Source: Treponema sp. (GTDB taxonomy: Bacteria > Spirochaetota > Spirochaetia > Treponematales > Treponemataceae). From it: a DNA stretch of 64,000 nt. The stretch lies in contig JAEESN010000001.1 in the NCBI GenBank assembly GCA_016286365.1, forward strand, positions 310,001 to 374,000. The letters are read 5' to 3'. Every line of letters begins with the position of its first letter. Position 1 is the first letter of the stretch. The position numbers and the translations under genes were made by a program. Below are positions 26,849 through 36,483 of the stretch, piece after piece. The notes below the pieces were generated by a model. The model was given only the letters and a program-made list of their open reading frames with translations, was not told the DNA's origin and searched no databases.

Positions 26849-29129
26849 TCTTTAATTTCCTGTAATGAACAAAGGTGATTACACACATCGAAAGTATATA
26901 AATCAGAGGAATTATTACAAAAAGGATGATGTTTGTAAGGTTTTTCATATCCTTAAACTTTTTAGCGTCTGTAATCTTTGTAAGGCTCTTATCGGTAGAA
27001 GAATGAGACTGAAGTTTTGCAAGCTCCTCTTCCCCATTCAATTTTAAAAGCATGTTTGTAAGAAGCTCATAATTTCTGTAATCTCCGTAGCCACTTCCTA
27101 CCATTCCAAAAACAGTCATTGTATTTAAAAAATACTGATCAGGAATTACGATGAGGTTTGAATCTTTAATTGAATAAGAAGTGAATAATCCGTTTAAAGG
27201 TCCTCTAATCTGTACTCCAACATTCTGTGTTTTTGTTTCAAACTGTGAATAATCCTGTGTTTTATAGAATTCCGGAACTGTTTCTATGAGTTTTTCTTTT
27301 GAAGGATCAACCTTATAGCTCCAGCTCAAATTACTTGTGATTAAATAAGGTATTACATTTTCCTGATTTTCTATAAGAATCGGAGTTGCCCAGAAGAGCG
27401 TTGCACCAAGATTTGTATAAGTTTGAGGCAGAAGATTTATAAAAAGCGGATAATTTACATTTTCGCGGTACACACTGCCTTCAGCATAAAAACTTTCATC
27501 AGACGGAGCACTTTCCATTGTAAGAACCTGTGAAGAAACATCTGCTGCAATTTTATCTTCGAATCTTATTCCCCAGTTTTCAAGCATTTCTACGATATTT
27601 GTAGACATATTCTGTTTTAAAAGCCACTGATCAAAATCAAAACTGTATGGACTTACAAAAAAGAGTGCATTTCCTTTACCAGATAAAATATAACTTTCTA
27701 TTGCAACCGCTGCATCAATATTAATCTGGCTGTCACCAATCACTAAAAGAGGCCCCATAGTTGTGTTCAAAATCTCTGCAAAATCAGGATTTGAAGGGTC
27801 TAAAGGATAACATACAAAGCCCTGTGAATTAAGCCATGGAATTACAAAATTATAGCCCTTGTCGTTATCTAGTCCCATTCCGTTTCCTACAATCACATTT
27901 ACTAAACGGGTTGCACCTGTAATAAGATGAATAAGTCTTCCGTCTAAATCGTATTCAAGAGTTTCTGCAGAAAGGATAAAAGGTATAAGCTCTGTATTTC
28001 CGTTATATTCGACAGTAATTGCAGAATAAACGTTTATATATTCTAAAGAATTGTCTGTTACAGACTGCATCGGATGAGTTGTAATTCCATAAGTCTGTAA
28101 AAGATTCTTTGTTTCTTCGTCGTTATCAGGATCTTTAATTTTAAGGTTTATGTTTTTTCCAAAAGATGTGTATGTAGAAAGAAAGTCTGCGATATCGCGT
28201 ACCTGAGGATATTTTTTTTCAAGTGTGGAAGAGCGGTAATATGTGATTTTGATGTTTCCTTCTGCCTTAGATAAAATTTCTTTTGTAAAAGGAGAAATTG
28301 AATAGGTCTTGTTTTTAGAAAAATCAATTCTTGTGTACCATCTGTTACCGTTTAATACAACAAGAACAAAAATAATCATTATAAAAATATGACGGATATT
28401 TAAAGTCTTACTGAAAACTTTTCCTGCCTTTTTATAACGGATTAGACAGGTTACAAAAAGATTTATTGCAGTAAGACCTGTAAACCAGATAATATCGCGT
28501 GTATCTATAATGCCTTTTCCTGCTGCATCAAAGTGCCAGGCAAAGCTGATTAATTTACAAAGTGAAGAAAAAAAGTTATTTAAATTTACATAGACTGTAA
28601 AAACATGTGAACTGTTAAAAAGAGCAAGAAAAACAGCAGAAATCACAAAAGAAGAAATGCTGCTTTCGAATATTTCGCTTATTAATATGCATAAAGAAAT
28701 GACTGCCGAAGCATAAAAAACAAGACAGATAAAGCTTGTAAAAACCTGTCCCCAGTCTACGCTACCAAAGATATTTACCAAAAAAGGAACCGGTAAAAGA
28801 GTTATGATTAAAATTGCGTATACAGTTAAAACAGAAAGAAAGCGTACAAAAATTCGGGTAAAAAAGCTGAGGGGAACAAAGCTTTCGTAAATCTGATCTG
28901 ATCTTTTATAACATAAAGCCGGAATTACAATGATGCTCACATAAGGAACTGTTGCAAAAAATGCGAGTAAATCTGTTGTTCCATTCCCGCTGAAGAATTG
29001 ATTTTTATAGAAAAAATAAGCAGAAGTAAAAACAGAAAAAAATACTGCTGTTATATAAAAAAGCGGATGATGAAAAAAATTAAATAAATTGTATTTGTAA
29101 TAAGAACTGATTTTTTTATTCATTGCCAT
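26835..29129 (-). CDS. GldF-GldG-type fusion, ABC exporter permease with auxiliary domain
   Basis: A 764-residue protein. The N-terminal part (about 1-250) is an ABC-2 type permease with six hydrophobic segments, including FYITAVFFSVFTSAYFF and ISSFVISAVFLALFNSS. A further membrane segment (HIFIMIIFVLVVLN) is followed by a large extracytoplasmic GldG-like domain (NRWYTRIDFSKNKTYSISP, the typical entry; then LDNDKGYNFVIPWLNSQG, GNALFFVSPYSFD), and a final transmembrane helix near 735-757. GldF and GldG are separate in Bacteroidetes; here they are fused. With the ATPase at 29116 and the DUF4340-like protein it forms a three-gene exporter. Cargo unknown. Confidence 0.85.
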   Translation of the reverse strand: MAMNKKISSYYKYNLFNFFHHPLFYITAVFFSVFTSAYFFYKNQFFSGNGTTDLLAFFATVPYVSIIVIPALCYKRSDQIYESFVPLSFFTRIFVRFLSVLTVYAILIITLLPVPFLVNIFGSVDWGQVFTSFICLVFYASAVISLCILISEIFESSISSFVISAVFLALFNSSHVFTVYVNLNNFFSSLCKLISFAWHFDAAGKGIIDTRDIIWFTGLTAINLFVTCLIRYKKAGKVFSKTLNIRHIFIMIIFVLVVLNGNRWYTRIDFSKNKTYSISPFTKEILSKAEGNIKITYYRSSTLEKKYPQVRDIADFLSTYTSFGKNINLKIKDPDNDEETKNLLQTYGITTHPMQSVTDNSLEYINVYSAITVEYNGNTELIPFILSAETLEYDLDGRLIHLITGATRLVNVIVGNGMGLDNDKGYNFVIPWLNSQGFVCYPLDPSNPDFAEILNTTMGPLLVIGDSQINIDAAVAIESYILSGKGNALFFVSPYSFDFDQWLLKQNMSTNIVEMLENWGIRFEDKIAADVSSQVLTMESAPSDESFYAEGSVYRENVNYPLFINLLPQTYTNLGATLFWATPILIENQENVIPYLITSNLSWSYKVDPSKEKLIETVPEFYKTQDYSQFETKTQNVGVQIRGPLNGLFTSYSIKDSNLIVIPDQYFLNTMTVFGMVGSGYGDYRNYELLTNMLLKLNGEEELAKLQSHSSTDKSLTKITDAKKFKDMKNLTNIILFVIIPLIYILSMCVITFVHYRKLKNEKI

Positions 29130-29883
29130 TTTCCGCTTTGCCTGCTGTAAGCTTCATAAAAGAATCTTCTAAATTCCTGCACTTTGTCTGTGCAAGTATT
29201 TCTTTTTCTGTTCCGGATGCAACAAGATTTCCATTACTTATGATATTTATATTATTACAAAGAGAATAAACTTCCTGTAAAAGATGAGTAGACATTAGAA
29301 CAGCCTTAGTTTCTGCCATTTTTTTAATCAGTTTTCTCATCTGGATAATCTGAGCAGGATCAAGGCCAGAAACAGGTTCGTCTAAGATAAGATTAGGCGG
29401 ATCGTGAATGATGCTCTGGGCAAAAGAAACACGCTGGAGATAACCTTTTGAAAGTGTCTTGATTTTTTTATGAGTTACATCAGAAATCGAACATTCATCG
29501 ATTACTTTTTTTAATGCTTTTGATTTTTCTTCGCCGGAAAGTCCATGCATACTCGCCGCATAATCAAGAAAGTCTTTAACATACATGTCCGGCGGAAGAA
29601 TTGATTTTTCGGGAACATAGCCTATTAAATCCGGAATTAATTCCGAATTTTCACAGGCATTAATTTTGTTTCCATCCCTGTCCGTAACAAAAATGTCTCC
29701 GGAACAGGGAAAATGAAAACCGCATATAGCCTTCATGATAGTAGTTTTTCCAGAACCATTTGGTCCTAAGAGCCCGGAAATATTTCCAGGCTCAACATTA
29801 AAACTTATATCATGAACGCTGAATAAAGGCTTTTTATGAGAGAAACTGTAATAACTTTTAGTAAAATTATTTATCTCTATCAT
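29116..29883 (-). CDS. ABC transporter ATPase, GldA-like
   Basis: A 255-residue ATPase with Walker A GPNGSGKTT, Q-loop region YVPEKSILPPDMY, signature TLSKGYLQRVSFAQ, Walker B LILDEPVSGLDPAQI and H-loop MSTHLLQEV. This is the GldA/CcmA exporter branch. It overlaps the fused permease gene by 14 bases. It begins the three-gene operon 12 bases after the SH3-like gene, so the operon may reach back to 30984 or further. Confidence 0.9.
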   Translation of the reverse strand: MIEINNFTKSYYSFSHKKPLFSVHDISFNVEPGNISGLLGPNGSGKTTIMKAICGFHFPCSGDIFVTDRDGNKINACENSELIPDLIGYVPEKSILPPDMYVKDFLDYAASMHGLSGEEKSKALKKVIDECSISDVTHKKIKTLSKGYLQRVSFAQSIIHDPPNLILDEPVSGLDPAQIIQMRKLIKKMAETKAVLMSTHLLQEVYSLCNNINIISNGNLVASGTEKEILAQTKCRNLEDSFMKLTAGKAENGNE

Positions 29884-29895
29884 TTTAAGTCTTTA

Positions 29896-30984
29896 TCACT
29901 GACCAGGAGCTGTAGCACCTTCTTCGCGTCCGTCATAGGTTGCATAATCGTAATCACCGCCTTCATCTTCTGCAGAGAATACAAGGTATGAACCGAAAAT
30001 CCATCCTGATACAGTATCATTAGAGATATAGTACCAGTACTCTTCGTCACCATTGATGATGTCTGTAAAAGCAGAACGATAAGTTACATTTACTTCGTAG
30101 AAATTTCCACCCTTGAACTTAAACTGTCCTACAACCTTTGAATTTTCTGTAGAAGGATAATCACGAATGTTGATGTTTGAATCTTCTTCGTCTGAAACAA
30201 CAAGTGCTCCGTAATAAGAGAATGGTTCTGCTTCGCGTAAAGCAGCTGCTTCGTTAGAAGTTTCTGATTCATCCTGATTTACAGAGTTTACGAGTTCATC
30301 GCACATCTGTGTAATTGCAGGTGAAGTTGAAAGGTGTTTGAAGTTTTTATAGTTTTCTTCGAGAAGCCCCTTATCGGCTTTTTCTCCGTCTTTTAAGATT
30401 TTCTTAATAGACTTGATGATTTTAATACCTTTGTAATCATCTTTAGATGAGCTTACTTTTTCCTGTTTTACATAACCTGTATAAACTTCATAGTTTGCAG
30501 GATCGTAATAAGTGATTTTTAAAAGCTTGAACTTGTTGTTTGCAACAAAAGCATCTCCGAAAGAGATTACTGTTCCAACTGCGAGTGATGATTTTTCCTT
30601 GATATCACAAACATCAGGAGAGCGGTAAACGGCTGTATCTTTTACGATGATACCGATTTTTTCGTTCAAACCGATTCTGTTTGGAAGACACCAGTAAGGT
30701 TTGTTGTTGTATTTTACGTGGTAGCATTCACAATCTCTGAGTTTTTCACTGATGATTCTCTTTGATTTCTTTAATTCAGGAACAACAACACCGTTTTCGT
30801 TTTTAACAGTAAGAACTTCGAGTTCAGAACCTGCAGGAATAGACATCTTGTAGTTCATCTGTCCATCTTCTTCGATAAATAAAGTTCCGTCATCCTGAAG
30901 CATAACTGCAGGAATTGATTTTTCTGCTGCAAAAGCTGTGATTGCAACAAAAGAAGCTAAAATTATAGAAATTAATTTTTTCAT
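29896..30984 (-). CDS. Exported protein with two SH3-like domains
   Basis: A 362-residue protein with a signal peptide (LISIILASFVAITAFAAE). A first beta-rich module (about 25-185) includes YWCLPNRIGLNEKIGIIVKDTAVYRSPDV, and a second near 255-345 contains NINIRDYPSTENSKVVGQFKF and WYYISNDTVSGWIFGSYLV, which is the bacterial SH3 pattern. Bacterial SH3 domains usually bind peptidoglycan or peptides. A serine/glutamate linker separates the two. AGGAGGA-like sequence precedes the ATG. Its neighbour at 31003 has the same N-terminal SH3-like layout, so they are probably paralogues. Confidence 0.78.
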   Translation of the reverse strand: MKKLISIILASFVAITAFAAEKSIPAVMLQDDGTLFIEEDGQMNYKMSIPAGSELEVLTVKNENGVVVPELKKSKRIISEKLRDCECYHVKYNNKPYWCLPNRIGLNEKIGIIVKDTAVYRSPDVCDIKEKSSLAVGTVISFGDAFVANNKFKLLKITYYDPANYEVYTGYVKQEKVSSSKDDYKGIKIIKSIKKILKDGEKADKGLLEENYKNFKHLSTSPAITQMCDELVNSVNQDESETSNEAAALREAEPFSYYGALVVSDEEDSNINIRDYPSTENSKVVGQFKFKGGNFYEVNVTYRSAFTDIINGDEEYWYYISNDTVSGWIFGSYLVFSAEDEGGDYDYATYDGREEGATAPGQ

Positions 30985-31002
30985 TTTATTATCCTCCGTC
31001 CC

Positions 31003-31782
31003 TTAGTTTGGAAAAGCTTCGAGGATAAGTTCTCTGTAATAAGGAGAAAGATCCAGTGCTTTACAATTTTCATATATTTCGTCTAAAACAATCTGATTTC
31101 CAGATTCTTTGATCTTGCTAAGGCGGTTAAGATATCTCTGTGCAATAAGGTCATCATCTTTGTCAGAAACAATGTCTTTCTTGATGTAAACATCTCTGTA
31201 GCTTTTACCACCGTTTTTTCTCCAGGTAACATTGTAACATTCAAGATCTGATTCAGCTGATTTTACATATGCAGGATTAACTGCAACAATCTGTCCCTTA
31301 GTGATAGTTGTTTTAGTCATGTCTGCAATAGTATCGCTTGAGTAGTTATAACCATCCTGAATAATAACCTTTGCAACTGCATTAGGAATGATAAGATCTT
31401 TTACAATCCAGTAAACCTTGTTGTTATAAGAAATCTTTGCGTAATCGTCTTTTTCAGCTTCTTTTTTACCCTGCTTTGTCATTTTAGCAGTGAAAATTTC
31501 TTCTGAAAGACTTCCTTCTTCTGTAGGATATGCATAGAAAGTCTGTCCTGCATAGAATGTGTTATACCATACAAGCTGACCTTTGTTGTCTTCTGACCAT
31601 AAACTTCCTTCCGGATAGAAAAGTACACATGGAACTAAAGCCACAGACTTTGTTTTTCCGTTTTCGTCTACAGTAGTTGCAACAGAAGCATCTCCTTCCC
31701 CAGCTTTACCGCTGTCTTTATTACATCCGGTAAGAGCCAATGCAAGTACTAAAAGACCTGCAATAAACCAACGTTTTTTCAT
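31003..31782 (-). CDS. Lipoprotein with SH3-like domain
   Basis: A 259-residue lipoprotein: signal peptide with lipobox ALTGC, lipidated cysteine about residue 20. The rest resembles the first module of the SH3-like protein downstream (KISYNNKVYWIVKDLIIPNAVAKVIIQDGYNYSSDTIADM compares with that gene's NKPYWCLPNRIGLNEKIGIIVKDTAVYRS), then a helical tail (DLIAQRYLNRLSKIKESGNQ). The two genes are 18 bases apart and presumably co-transcribed. No enzyme motif is seen. Confidence 0.78.
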   Translation of the reverse strand: MKKRWFIAGLLVLALALTGCNKDSGKAGEGDASVATTVDENGKTKSVALVPCVLFYPEGSLWSEDNKGQLVWYNTFYAGQTFYAYPTEEGSLSEEIFTAKMTKQGKKEAEKDDYAKISYNNKVYWIVKDLIIPNAVAKVIIQDGYNYSSDTIADMTKTTITKGQIVAVNPAYVKSAESDLECYNVTWRKNGGKSYRDVYIKKDIVSDKDDDLIAQRYLNRLSKIKESGNQIVLDEIYENCKALDLSPYYRELILEAFPN

Positions 31783-31814
31783 TTTTGTCTCCTATATGAT
31801 TACCTTATATATTT

Positions 31815-32741
31815 TTAATCCCTGAATGGGATTTCAATCTGCATTCTGTCTCTGGAAAGTTCCGCATTGGGATAAATCTTCTGAGCTTCTTCCAAAAGTA
31901 TGTGAAGTTCCTTGTCGTTGTACCTCGGACTGTAGTGAATCATGCACATTCTTTTTACATTCGCATCTTTTGCGATTGTTGCAGCCTGTGAAGCGGTCAT
32001 GTGTTTTTTTTCTTTTGCCTGATCTATAAGTGCATCTTCAAACATGCCTTCGCAGATTAATAAGTCAGAATCTTTGACCTCTTTTGCTATACTCTCCTTA
32101 TAAAGTGTATCTGTTACAAAGCTGAATTTTCTTCCGCTTCGCTTTTTACCCATCACCTGTTCGGGTTTTACAGTTTTTCCATCGGAAGCCTGAACTTCTT
32201 CTCCGTTCTGAAGCTTAGACCACAAAGGACCGCATGGAACTCCAAGTTCCCTCGCCTTTTCGGGATTAAATTCTCCCGGTCTTTCATGCTCTTCTAGCGT
32301 ATAACCAACGCAGGTTTTTGTGTGATCCAGTGGAAAAGCCCTTACAATAAAGTCTTTTTCTTCGTGAACAACACAGGGAGCCGTAATTTCCTTTACGACA
32401 ATCGGATAGTTTATGTACATATCCAGAACTTTTCTGCTTGTTTCAATGTATTCCTTAATCTTTGGAGGGCCGTAGATATAAAGAGGTTCATCTCTGTCTA
32501 CCTGAGCCGAAAGCATAAGAATACCCGGCAAACCAGTTACGTGATCTGCATGAGTATGGGAAACAAAAATAGCATTTATCTTTTTCCACTTAAGATTAAG
32601 TCGCCTTAAGCTTACCTGGGTTCCTTCTCCACCATCAAACAGGAATAAATCTCCGTCCCTACGAAGCAGAACTGATGTAAGATGTCGGTATGGAAGTGGC
32701 ATCATTCCGCCACACCCAAGAACAAATGCTTCCATATTCAT
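31815..32741 (-). CDS. rnz: Ribonuclease Z
   Basis: A 308-residue metallo-beta-lactamase-fold endonuclease that trims tRNA 3' ends, needed here because at least one tRNA gene does not encode CCA. The zinc motif is FVSHTHADHVTGLPG, with FLFDGGEGTQVSL, HTKTCVGYTLEEHERPG (exosite), and the later HMTASQAATIAKDANVKRMCMIHYSPRY. The distal His in FPLDHTKT and the Asp in FVTDT are present. Length is typical of the short form. The -10-like TACTAT lies 6 bases before the ATG with no ribosome site (leaderless candidate). Confidence 0.95.
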   Translation of the reverse strand: MNMEAFVLGCGGMMPLPYRHLTSVLLRRDGDLFLFDGGEGTQVSLRRLNLKWKKINAIFVSHTHADHVTGLPGILMLSAQVDRDEPLYIYGPPKIKEYIETSRKVLDMYINYPIVVKEITAPCVVHEEKDFIVRAFPLDHTKTCVGYTLEEHERPGEFNPEKARELGVPCGPLWSKLQNGEEVQASDGKTVKPEQVMGKKRSGRKFSFVTDTLYKESIAKEVKDSDLLICEGMFEDALIDQAKEKKHMTASQAATIAKDANVKRMCMIHYSPRYNDKELHILLEEAQKIYPNAELSRDRMQIEIPFRD

Positions 32742-32747
32742 GCTTTT

Positions 32748-32753
32748 ATAGTA
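32748..32753 (-). promoter_or_regulatory. -10 box of rnz (leaderless candidate)
   Basis: TACTAT on the minus strand, 6 bases before the rnz ATG; no Shine-Dalgarno between. An overlapping TATAAA is an alternative. The -35 box is not clear. Confidence 0.4.
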
Positions 32754-32775
32754 ACAAATTTACAAAATAAAGTCA

Positions 32776-34140
32776 TTAATCTGGATTAGAATTCTCTCTT
32801 TTCATCTTGCGGTAAATGTAAATAAAAAAGACAAGGTTTGCACAGATGGTTAAAATCCACGAAAAAGGATATGTAAGATAGATTGTTACAGGCTTATGAA
32901 ACCTTTCTATCCTGAAAATCGTAAAAAGATAGATTATCCTGAATATACATGCACCGGTAAGGCTCGAAATAAAAGGCATCATCGAATAGCCCATGCCTCT
33001 TATACAGTTAGAAAGAGCGTCCATCATACCGCAAAGATAATATGTAGAAAAAATTACCCCGGCACGAATCATTCCCGCTTCGATTACCAGAGGATCATTC
33101 TGATAAAATCCTATAAGCTTACGGCCGAAAAATAAAAACATCATTCCCATTATTCCACCCGAAAGGAAGGTTAAAACCTGGGATGAAAGAACAACATTTT
33201 TAATTCTATTAAACTTTTTTGCACCAAGATTCTGTGAACAGCAGGTTAAAGCTCCCTGTGCAAATCCGTTCATCGTAAAATAAACAAATCCTTCGAGGTC
33301 GCAGGCAGCCCCGTTTCCATTAATTGTGATTTCTCCAAATGAGTTTACGGAAGACTGGATTATGACATTCGAAAAGGAAAACATAATCCCCTGAAATCCT
33401 GCAGGAAGTCCTACTTTTATGATTTTATGAAAGATGTGTGTATTTATTTTTAATTTTTTTAAGTCCAGATGAAAATCATCTTTTTCGCGCTTTAAAATTA
33501 CTAAAACAGCAATACAGGCAAAAACCTGCGAAAGAACTGTTGCAAGCCCTACTCCGTCTACAGACATCTTACACACGATTACAAAAAAGAGGTTCAATAA
33601 AAAGTTGATTACACCTGCAATAGTAAGAATGTACAAAGGTCTTTTAGTATCGCCCTTAGCCCTTAAAACTGCGCTTCCAAAGTTATAAATCATTGTGGCA
33701 ATGATTCCGCCAAAATAAATCCTTAAATAAATAACTGCAAGGTCTAAAAACTCATCCTGAGCTCCCATTGCAATAAGAATCGGTTTTGCAAGAATGATTC
33801 CCACTACGGTAAGTATTATTCCGCTGTATATGGACAAAAGAATTGATGTATGAACTGTATCCTGAATTTCTTTTTTACGCTTTGCTCCGTAGTAATTTGC
33901 TGCAACAATATTTGTACCAATAGAAAGTCCTGTAAAAAGATTTACTAAAAGATTAATCAGAGAGCCGGTAGATGTAACTGCAGAAAAGGCTGCCGGTTCA
34001 CAAAACTGTCCTACAACAATTCTGTCTGCAGTGTTAAATAAAATCTGGAGAATGCTTGAAAAAATAAGCGGAACAGAAAATTTTATAAGATTGAGGAAAA
34101 CAGAGCCTTGCGTTAAATCTAATTCATTTTTTTTGTACAT
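32776..34140 (-). CDS. MATE-family efflux transporter
   Basis: A 454-residue membrane protein with 12 hydrophobic segments in two similar halves. Family markers are SVPLIFSSILQILFNTADRIVVGQF in the first half and VGLPAGFQGIMFSFSNVIIQSSVN in the second, at the equivalent place. MATE pumps use Na+ or H+ gradients to export cationic drugs or metabolites. It resembles the DinF/NorM-like group common in Firmicutes and spirochaetes. It lies between the small gene at 34162 and rnz on the same strand; substrate unknown. Confidence 0.92.
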   Translation of the reverse strand: MYKKNELDLTQGSVFLNLIKFSVPLIFSSILQILFNTADRIVVGQFCEPAAFSAVTSTGSLINLLVNLFTGLSIGTNIVAANYYGAKRKKEIQDTVHTSILLSIYSGIILTVVGIILAKPILIAMGAQDEFLDLAVIYLRIYFGGIIATMIYNFGSAVLRAKGDTKRPLYILTIAGVINFLLNLFFVIVCKMSVDGVGLATVLSQVFACIAVLVILKREKDDFHLDLKKLKINTHIFHKIIKVGLPAGFQGIMFSFSNVIIQSSVNSFGEITINGNGAACDLEGFVYFTMNGFAQGALTCCSQNLGAKKFNRIKNVVLSSQVLTFLSGGIMGMMFLFFGRKLIGFYQNDPLVIEAGMIRAGVIFSTYYLCGMMDALSNCIRGMGYSMMPFISSLTGACIFRIIYLFTIFRIERFHKPVTIYLTYPFSWILTICANLVFFIYIYRKMKRENSNPD

Positions 34141-34161
34141 ATTCAGTCTTAAGTATTCAAA

Positions 34162-34431
34162 CTATCTTATGTCTATTGTATCAAGCATATCTTTAAAAAA
34201 GTGATTTTCGATTTTTGCCGTATTGAGCAATTCTCCAACGCCTGCATATCTCTTTCCTTCGTATAAACGCCCAAAAACAAGAACAGTATTTCCCTTTTCA
34301 TCCCTGTCATAAGTCATGTTATAGACTTTGCCCTTATAGGTAAATTCGAACACTTTTTGAGTCTCTACATAAAAAAACAGCTGTTCTTTTGTCATAGAAT
34401 GCATTTTAATTACTTTTAATATATTAATCAA
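34162..34431 (-). CDS. Small protein of unknown function
   Basis: Up to 89 residues; the ATG at 34404 (MHSMTKEQ) is as plausible a start as the one at 34431, which would lie 2 bases from the divergent moxR start region. The product is a soluble alpha/beta protein (VFEFTYKGKVYNMTYDRDEKGNTVLVFGRLYEGKRYAG). I do not recognise a family; it has the look of a small domain that senses or binds a ligand, but that is only an impression. It is on the same strand as the MATE gene, 21 bases ahead of it. Confidence 0.6.
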   Translation of the reverse strand: MINILKVIKMHSMTKEQLFFYVETQKVFEFTYKGKVYNMTYDRDEKGNTVLVFGRLYEGKRYAGVGELLNTAKIENHFFKDMLDTIDIR

Positions 34432-34436
34432 ATATG

Positions 34437-34442
34437 TATAAT
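34437..34442 (+). promoter_or_regulatory. -10 box of moxR (leaderless candidate)
   Basis: TATAAT, 6 bases before the ATG at 34449. No good -35 and no Shine-Dalgarno; transcription would start at or next to the A of the ATG. Confidence 0.5.
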
Positions 34443-34448
34443 GAACTT

Positions 34449-35402
34449 ATGAGTAAAATATTTGAACTTTCAGAAAAAATCAGAAAAGAAACCTTAAATG
34501 TTTTTAAAGGTAATAAAGATGTTGTAGACATGATTATTGCAAGTCTTCTGGCAGGCGGTCATGTACTTTTAGAAGATGTTCCGGGAACAGGAAAGACAGT
34601 TCTTGCTAAATCAATTGCAAAAGCATCCGGTCTTGATTTTTCGCGCATTCAGTGTACCCCAGACCTTATGCCTTCGGATGTGACTGGAAGTTCAGTTTGG
34701 ATTCCTTCAAAATCAGAATTTGAATTCAGAAAAGGACCTGTAATGGCAGGTCTGGTCCTCGTTGATGAATTAAACCGCGCAACTCCAAGAACTCAGTCTG
34801 CACTTCTTGAGTGTATGGCAGAAAATCAGATAAGCATTGACGGAAACATGTATAAGCTTCCAAAACCTTTCTTTGTAATTGCAACAGAAAACCCTGTAGA
34901 ATCAGAAGGAACATTCCCGCTGCCCGAAGCCCAGAAAGACCGCTTTATGATGTGCCTTTCTATGGGATATCCTAAAGAAGATGCAGAAAAAGAAATCATT
35001 CTTGCACAAAATACAATGGTTCATCCGGTAGAAAATGTAAAATCAGTTGTAACAAAAGAAGAAATTCTTAAATGCATGGAAGAAGCACTCAAAGTTTATG
35101 TTGATGACTCTGTCTTAAATTACATCCTCCTTCTTGCAAAATACACACGCGAAGATTCACGCCTTTTAAATGGAGTTTCCCCTCGCGCGACATTAGCTCT
35201 TTACAAAGCCGGTCAGTGCTACGCTGCGGTAAATAACAGAAACTACGTTACTCCCGAAGATATTAAAAAGCTTACAATTCCTGTTTTCAGAAAGCATGTC
35301 ATTCTTTCTACAGATTCAGTTTTAAAAGGCTACAAGGCAGAAAGCATCTTAGAAGAAATGCTCGAACAGACAAACCTCCCGGACTTTAAGGCAAAAGTAT
35401 AA
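34449..35402 (+). CDS. MoxR-family AAA+ ATPase
   Basis: I place the start at 34449 (MSKIFELSEKI) because a TATAAT ends 6 bases earlier; an ATG at 34434 lies inside the likely promoter. The 317-residue protein has Walker A DVPGTGKTVLAKS, Walker B LVDELNRATPRTQSALLECMAE, sensor 1 FVIATENPVESEG, the arginine-finger region LPEAQKDRF and sensor 2 GVSPRATLALYKAGQ. MoxR ATPases act as chaperones that mature or insert metal into partner complexes, usually with DUF58 and VWA proteins. The DUF58 gene follows after 10 bases; no VWA gene is present. Confidence 0.93.
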   Translation: MSKIFELSEKIRKETLNVFKGNKDVVDMIIASLLAGGHVLLEDVPGTGKTVLAKSIAKASGLDFSRIQCTPDLMPSDVTGSSVWIPSKSEFEFRKGPVMAGLVLVDELNRATPRTQSALLECMAENQISIDGNMYKLPKPFFVIATENPVESEGTFPLPEAQKDRFMMCLSMGYPKEDAEKEIILAQNTMVHPVENVKSVVTKEEILKCMEEALKVYVDDSVLNYILLLAKYTREDSRLLNGVSPRATLALYKAGQCYAAVNNRNYVTPEDIKKLTIPVFRKHVILSTDSVLKGYKAESILEEMLEQTNLPDFKAKV

Positions 35403-35412
35403 ATCACAAAAT

Positions 35413-36483
35413 ATGAAGATAAAGCCGTCTTTTTTTGTAATCCTGATTCTCCTCCTGGCCGTTGTAATCATCATTCCTTCAAGAACATGCCAGTTTTTTG
35501 CATATACGGTTTTATTCATACTCATCATAAACTTTTTTTACGCATTAAAACTTTCAAGAAGCATTGTTGTAGAAAGACATTTTAAAGAATTAAAGGTTGC
35601 CTGTAACGAAGACATCGAAATCAGTTTTAAGATAAAAAATCTTTCCCGCGTTACGGCCCACCTGCTTTACTACCGCGATACAGTTCCAATTTTTTATATC
35701 TATCATAACGAAAACGAAGGCATTTTAACCCTTCATAAATACGAAAAGAAAAAAATTAAATACAAGGTTAAAGCTCAGGCGCGTGGAGAATATTCAATTG
35801 GACCTGTTGTAATAGAAACTTCGGATCCTATGAACTTTTTTACGATTAAAAAAGAATTCCCGGTAGATATGAAAATCATCGTTCAGCCGGCTAGAATCAA
35901 ACTCATCACAGAAACAAAACCTGGAATCCCTCAGGGAGAAATTAAAATCAATAACATCTGTTACGAAGATACAACACTCAGAAAATCTGTAAGGGAATAT
36001 AAAAACGGTGATGAACAAAAAAGAATCAACTGGAGGATGAGCGCAAAATATTCAAAGCTTTTTACAAACCAGTACGAAAATTCATATAACGCTCCATTTT
36101 TTGTATTTCTTAATCTTGCAGAAGATGATTATGATATAAGAAACAGAGCTTATTACACAGAAAAAGCCATTGAAATTGCTGCCTCCATCGTGGAAAAATC
36201 AAAATTATTCCGCCAGAATGTTGGATTTGCTTCGAATGGGACAGGCTTACCATATTTAAAACCTGCAAAAAATCAGGCTGATTCAATCCTCGATATTCTT
36301 GCTGTAATAAAAACTGAACCAGGTAAGCTTACATTTAATCCATATATAAAATATACAGATGAGCTTTCGGCCGGAACATTAATTTTTGTTATTGATGAAA
36401 AAGTTGTCCGGGAATACTTTGTAAAAGTAGAAGCTTCCAGAGAAGATATAAATACTAAAAACATAGGAGCTATGAAAAAATGA
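35413..36483 (+). CDS. DUF58 protein with two N-terminal membrane helices
   Basis: A 356-residue protein. Two transmembrane segments occupy about 5-50 (VILILLLAVVIIIPS; FFAYTVLFILIINFFYAL), then a beta domain (NEDIEISFKIKNLSRVTAHLLYY) and the DUF58 core with its signature LRKSVREYKNGDEQKRINWRMSAKYSKLFTNQYE (residues about 195-225). DUF58 proteins are the usual MoxR partners. It overlaps the following gene by 4 bases. The membrane-bound form suggests the complex acts at the inner membrane. Confidence 0.88.
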   Translation: MKIKPSFFVILILLLAVVIIIPSRTCQFFAYTVLFILIINFFYALKLSRSIVVERHFKELKVACNEDIEISFKIKNLSRVTAHLLYYRDTVPIFYIYHNENEGILTLHKYEKKKIKYKVKAQARGEYSIGPVVIETSDPMNFFTIKKEFPVDMKIIVQPARIKLITETKPGIPQGEIKINNICYEDTTLRKSVREYKNGDEQKRINWRMSAKYSKLFTNQYENSYNAPFFVFLNLAEDDYDIRNRAYYTEKAIEIAASIVEKSKLFRQNVGFASNGTGLPYLKPAKNQADSILDILAVIKTEPGKLTFNPYIKYTDELSAGTLIFVIDEKVVREYFVKVEASREDINTKNIGAMKK

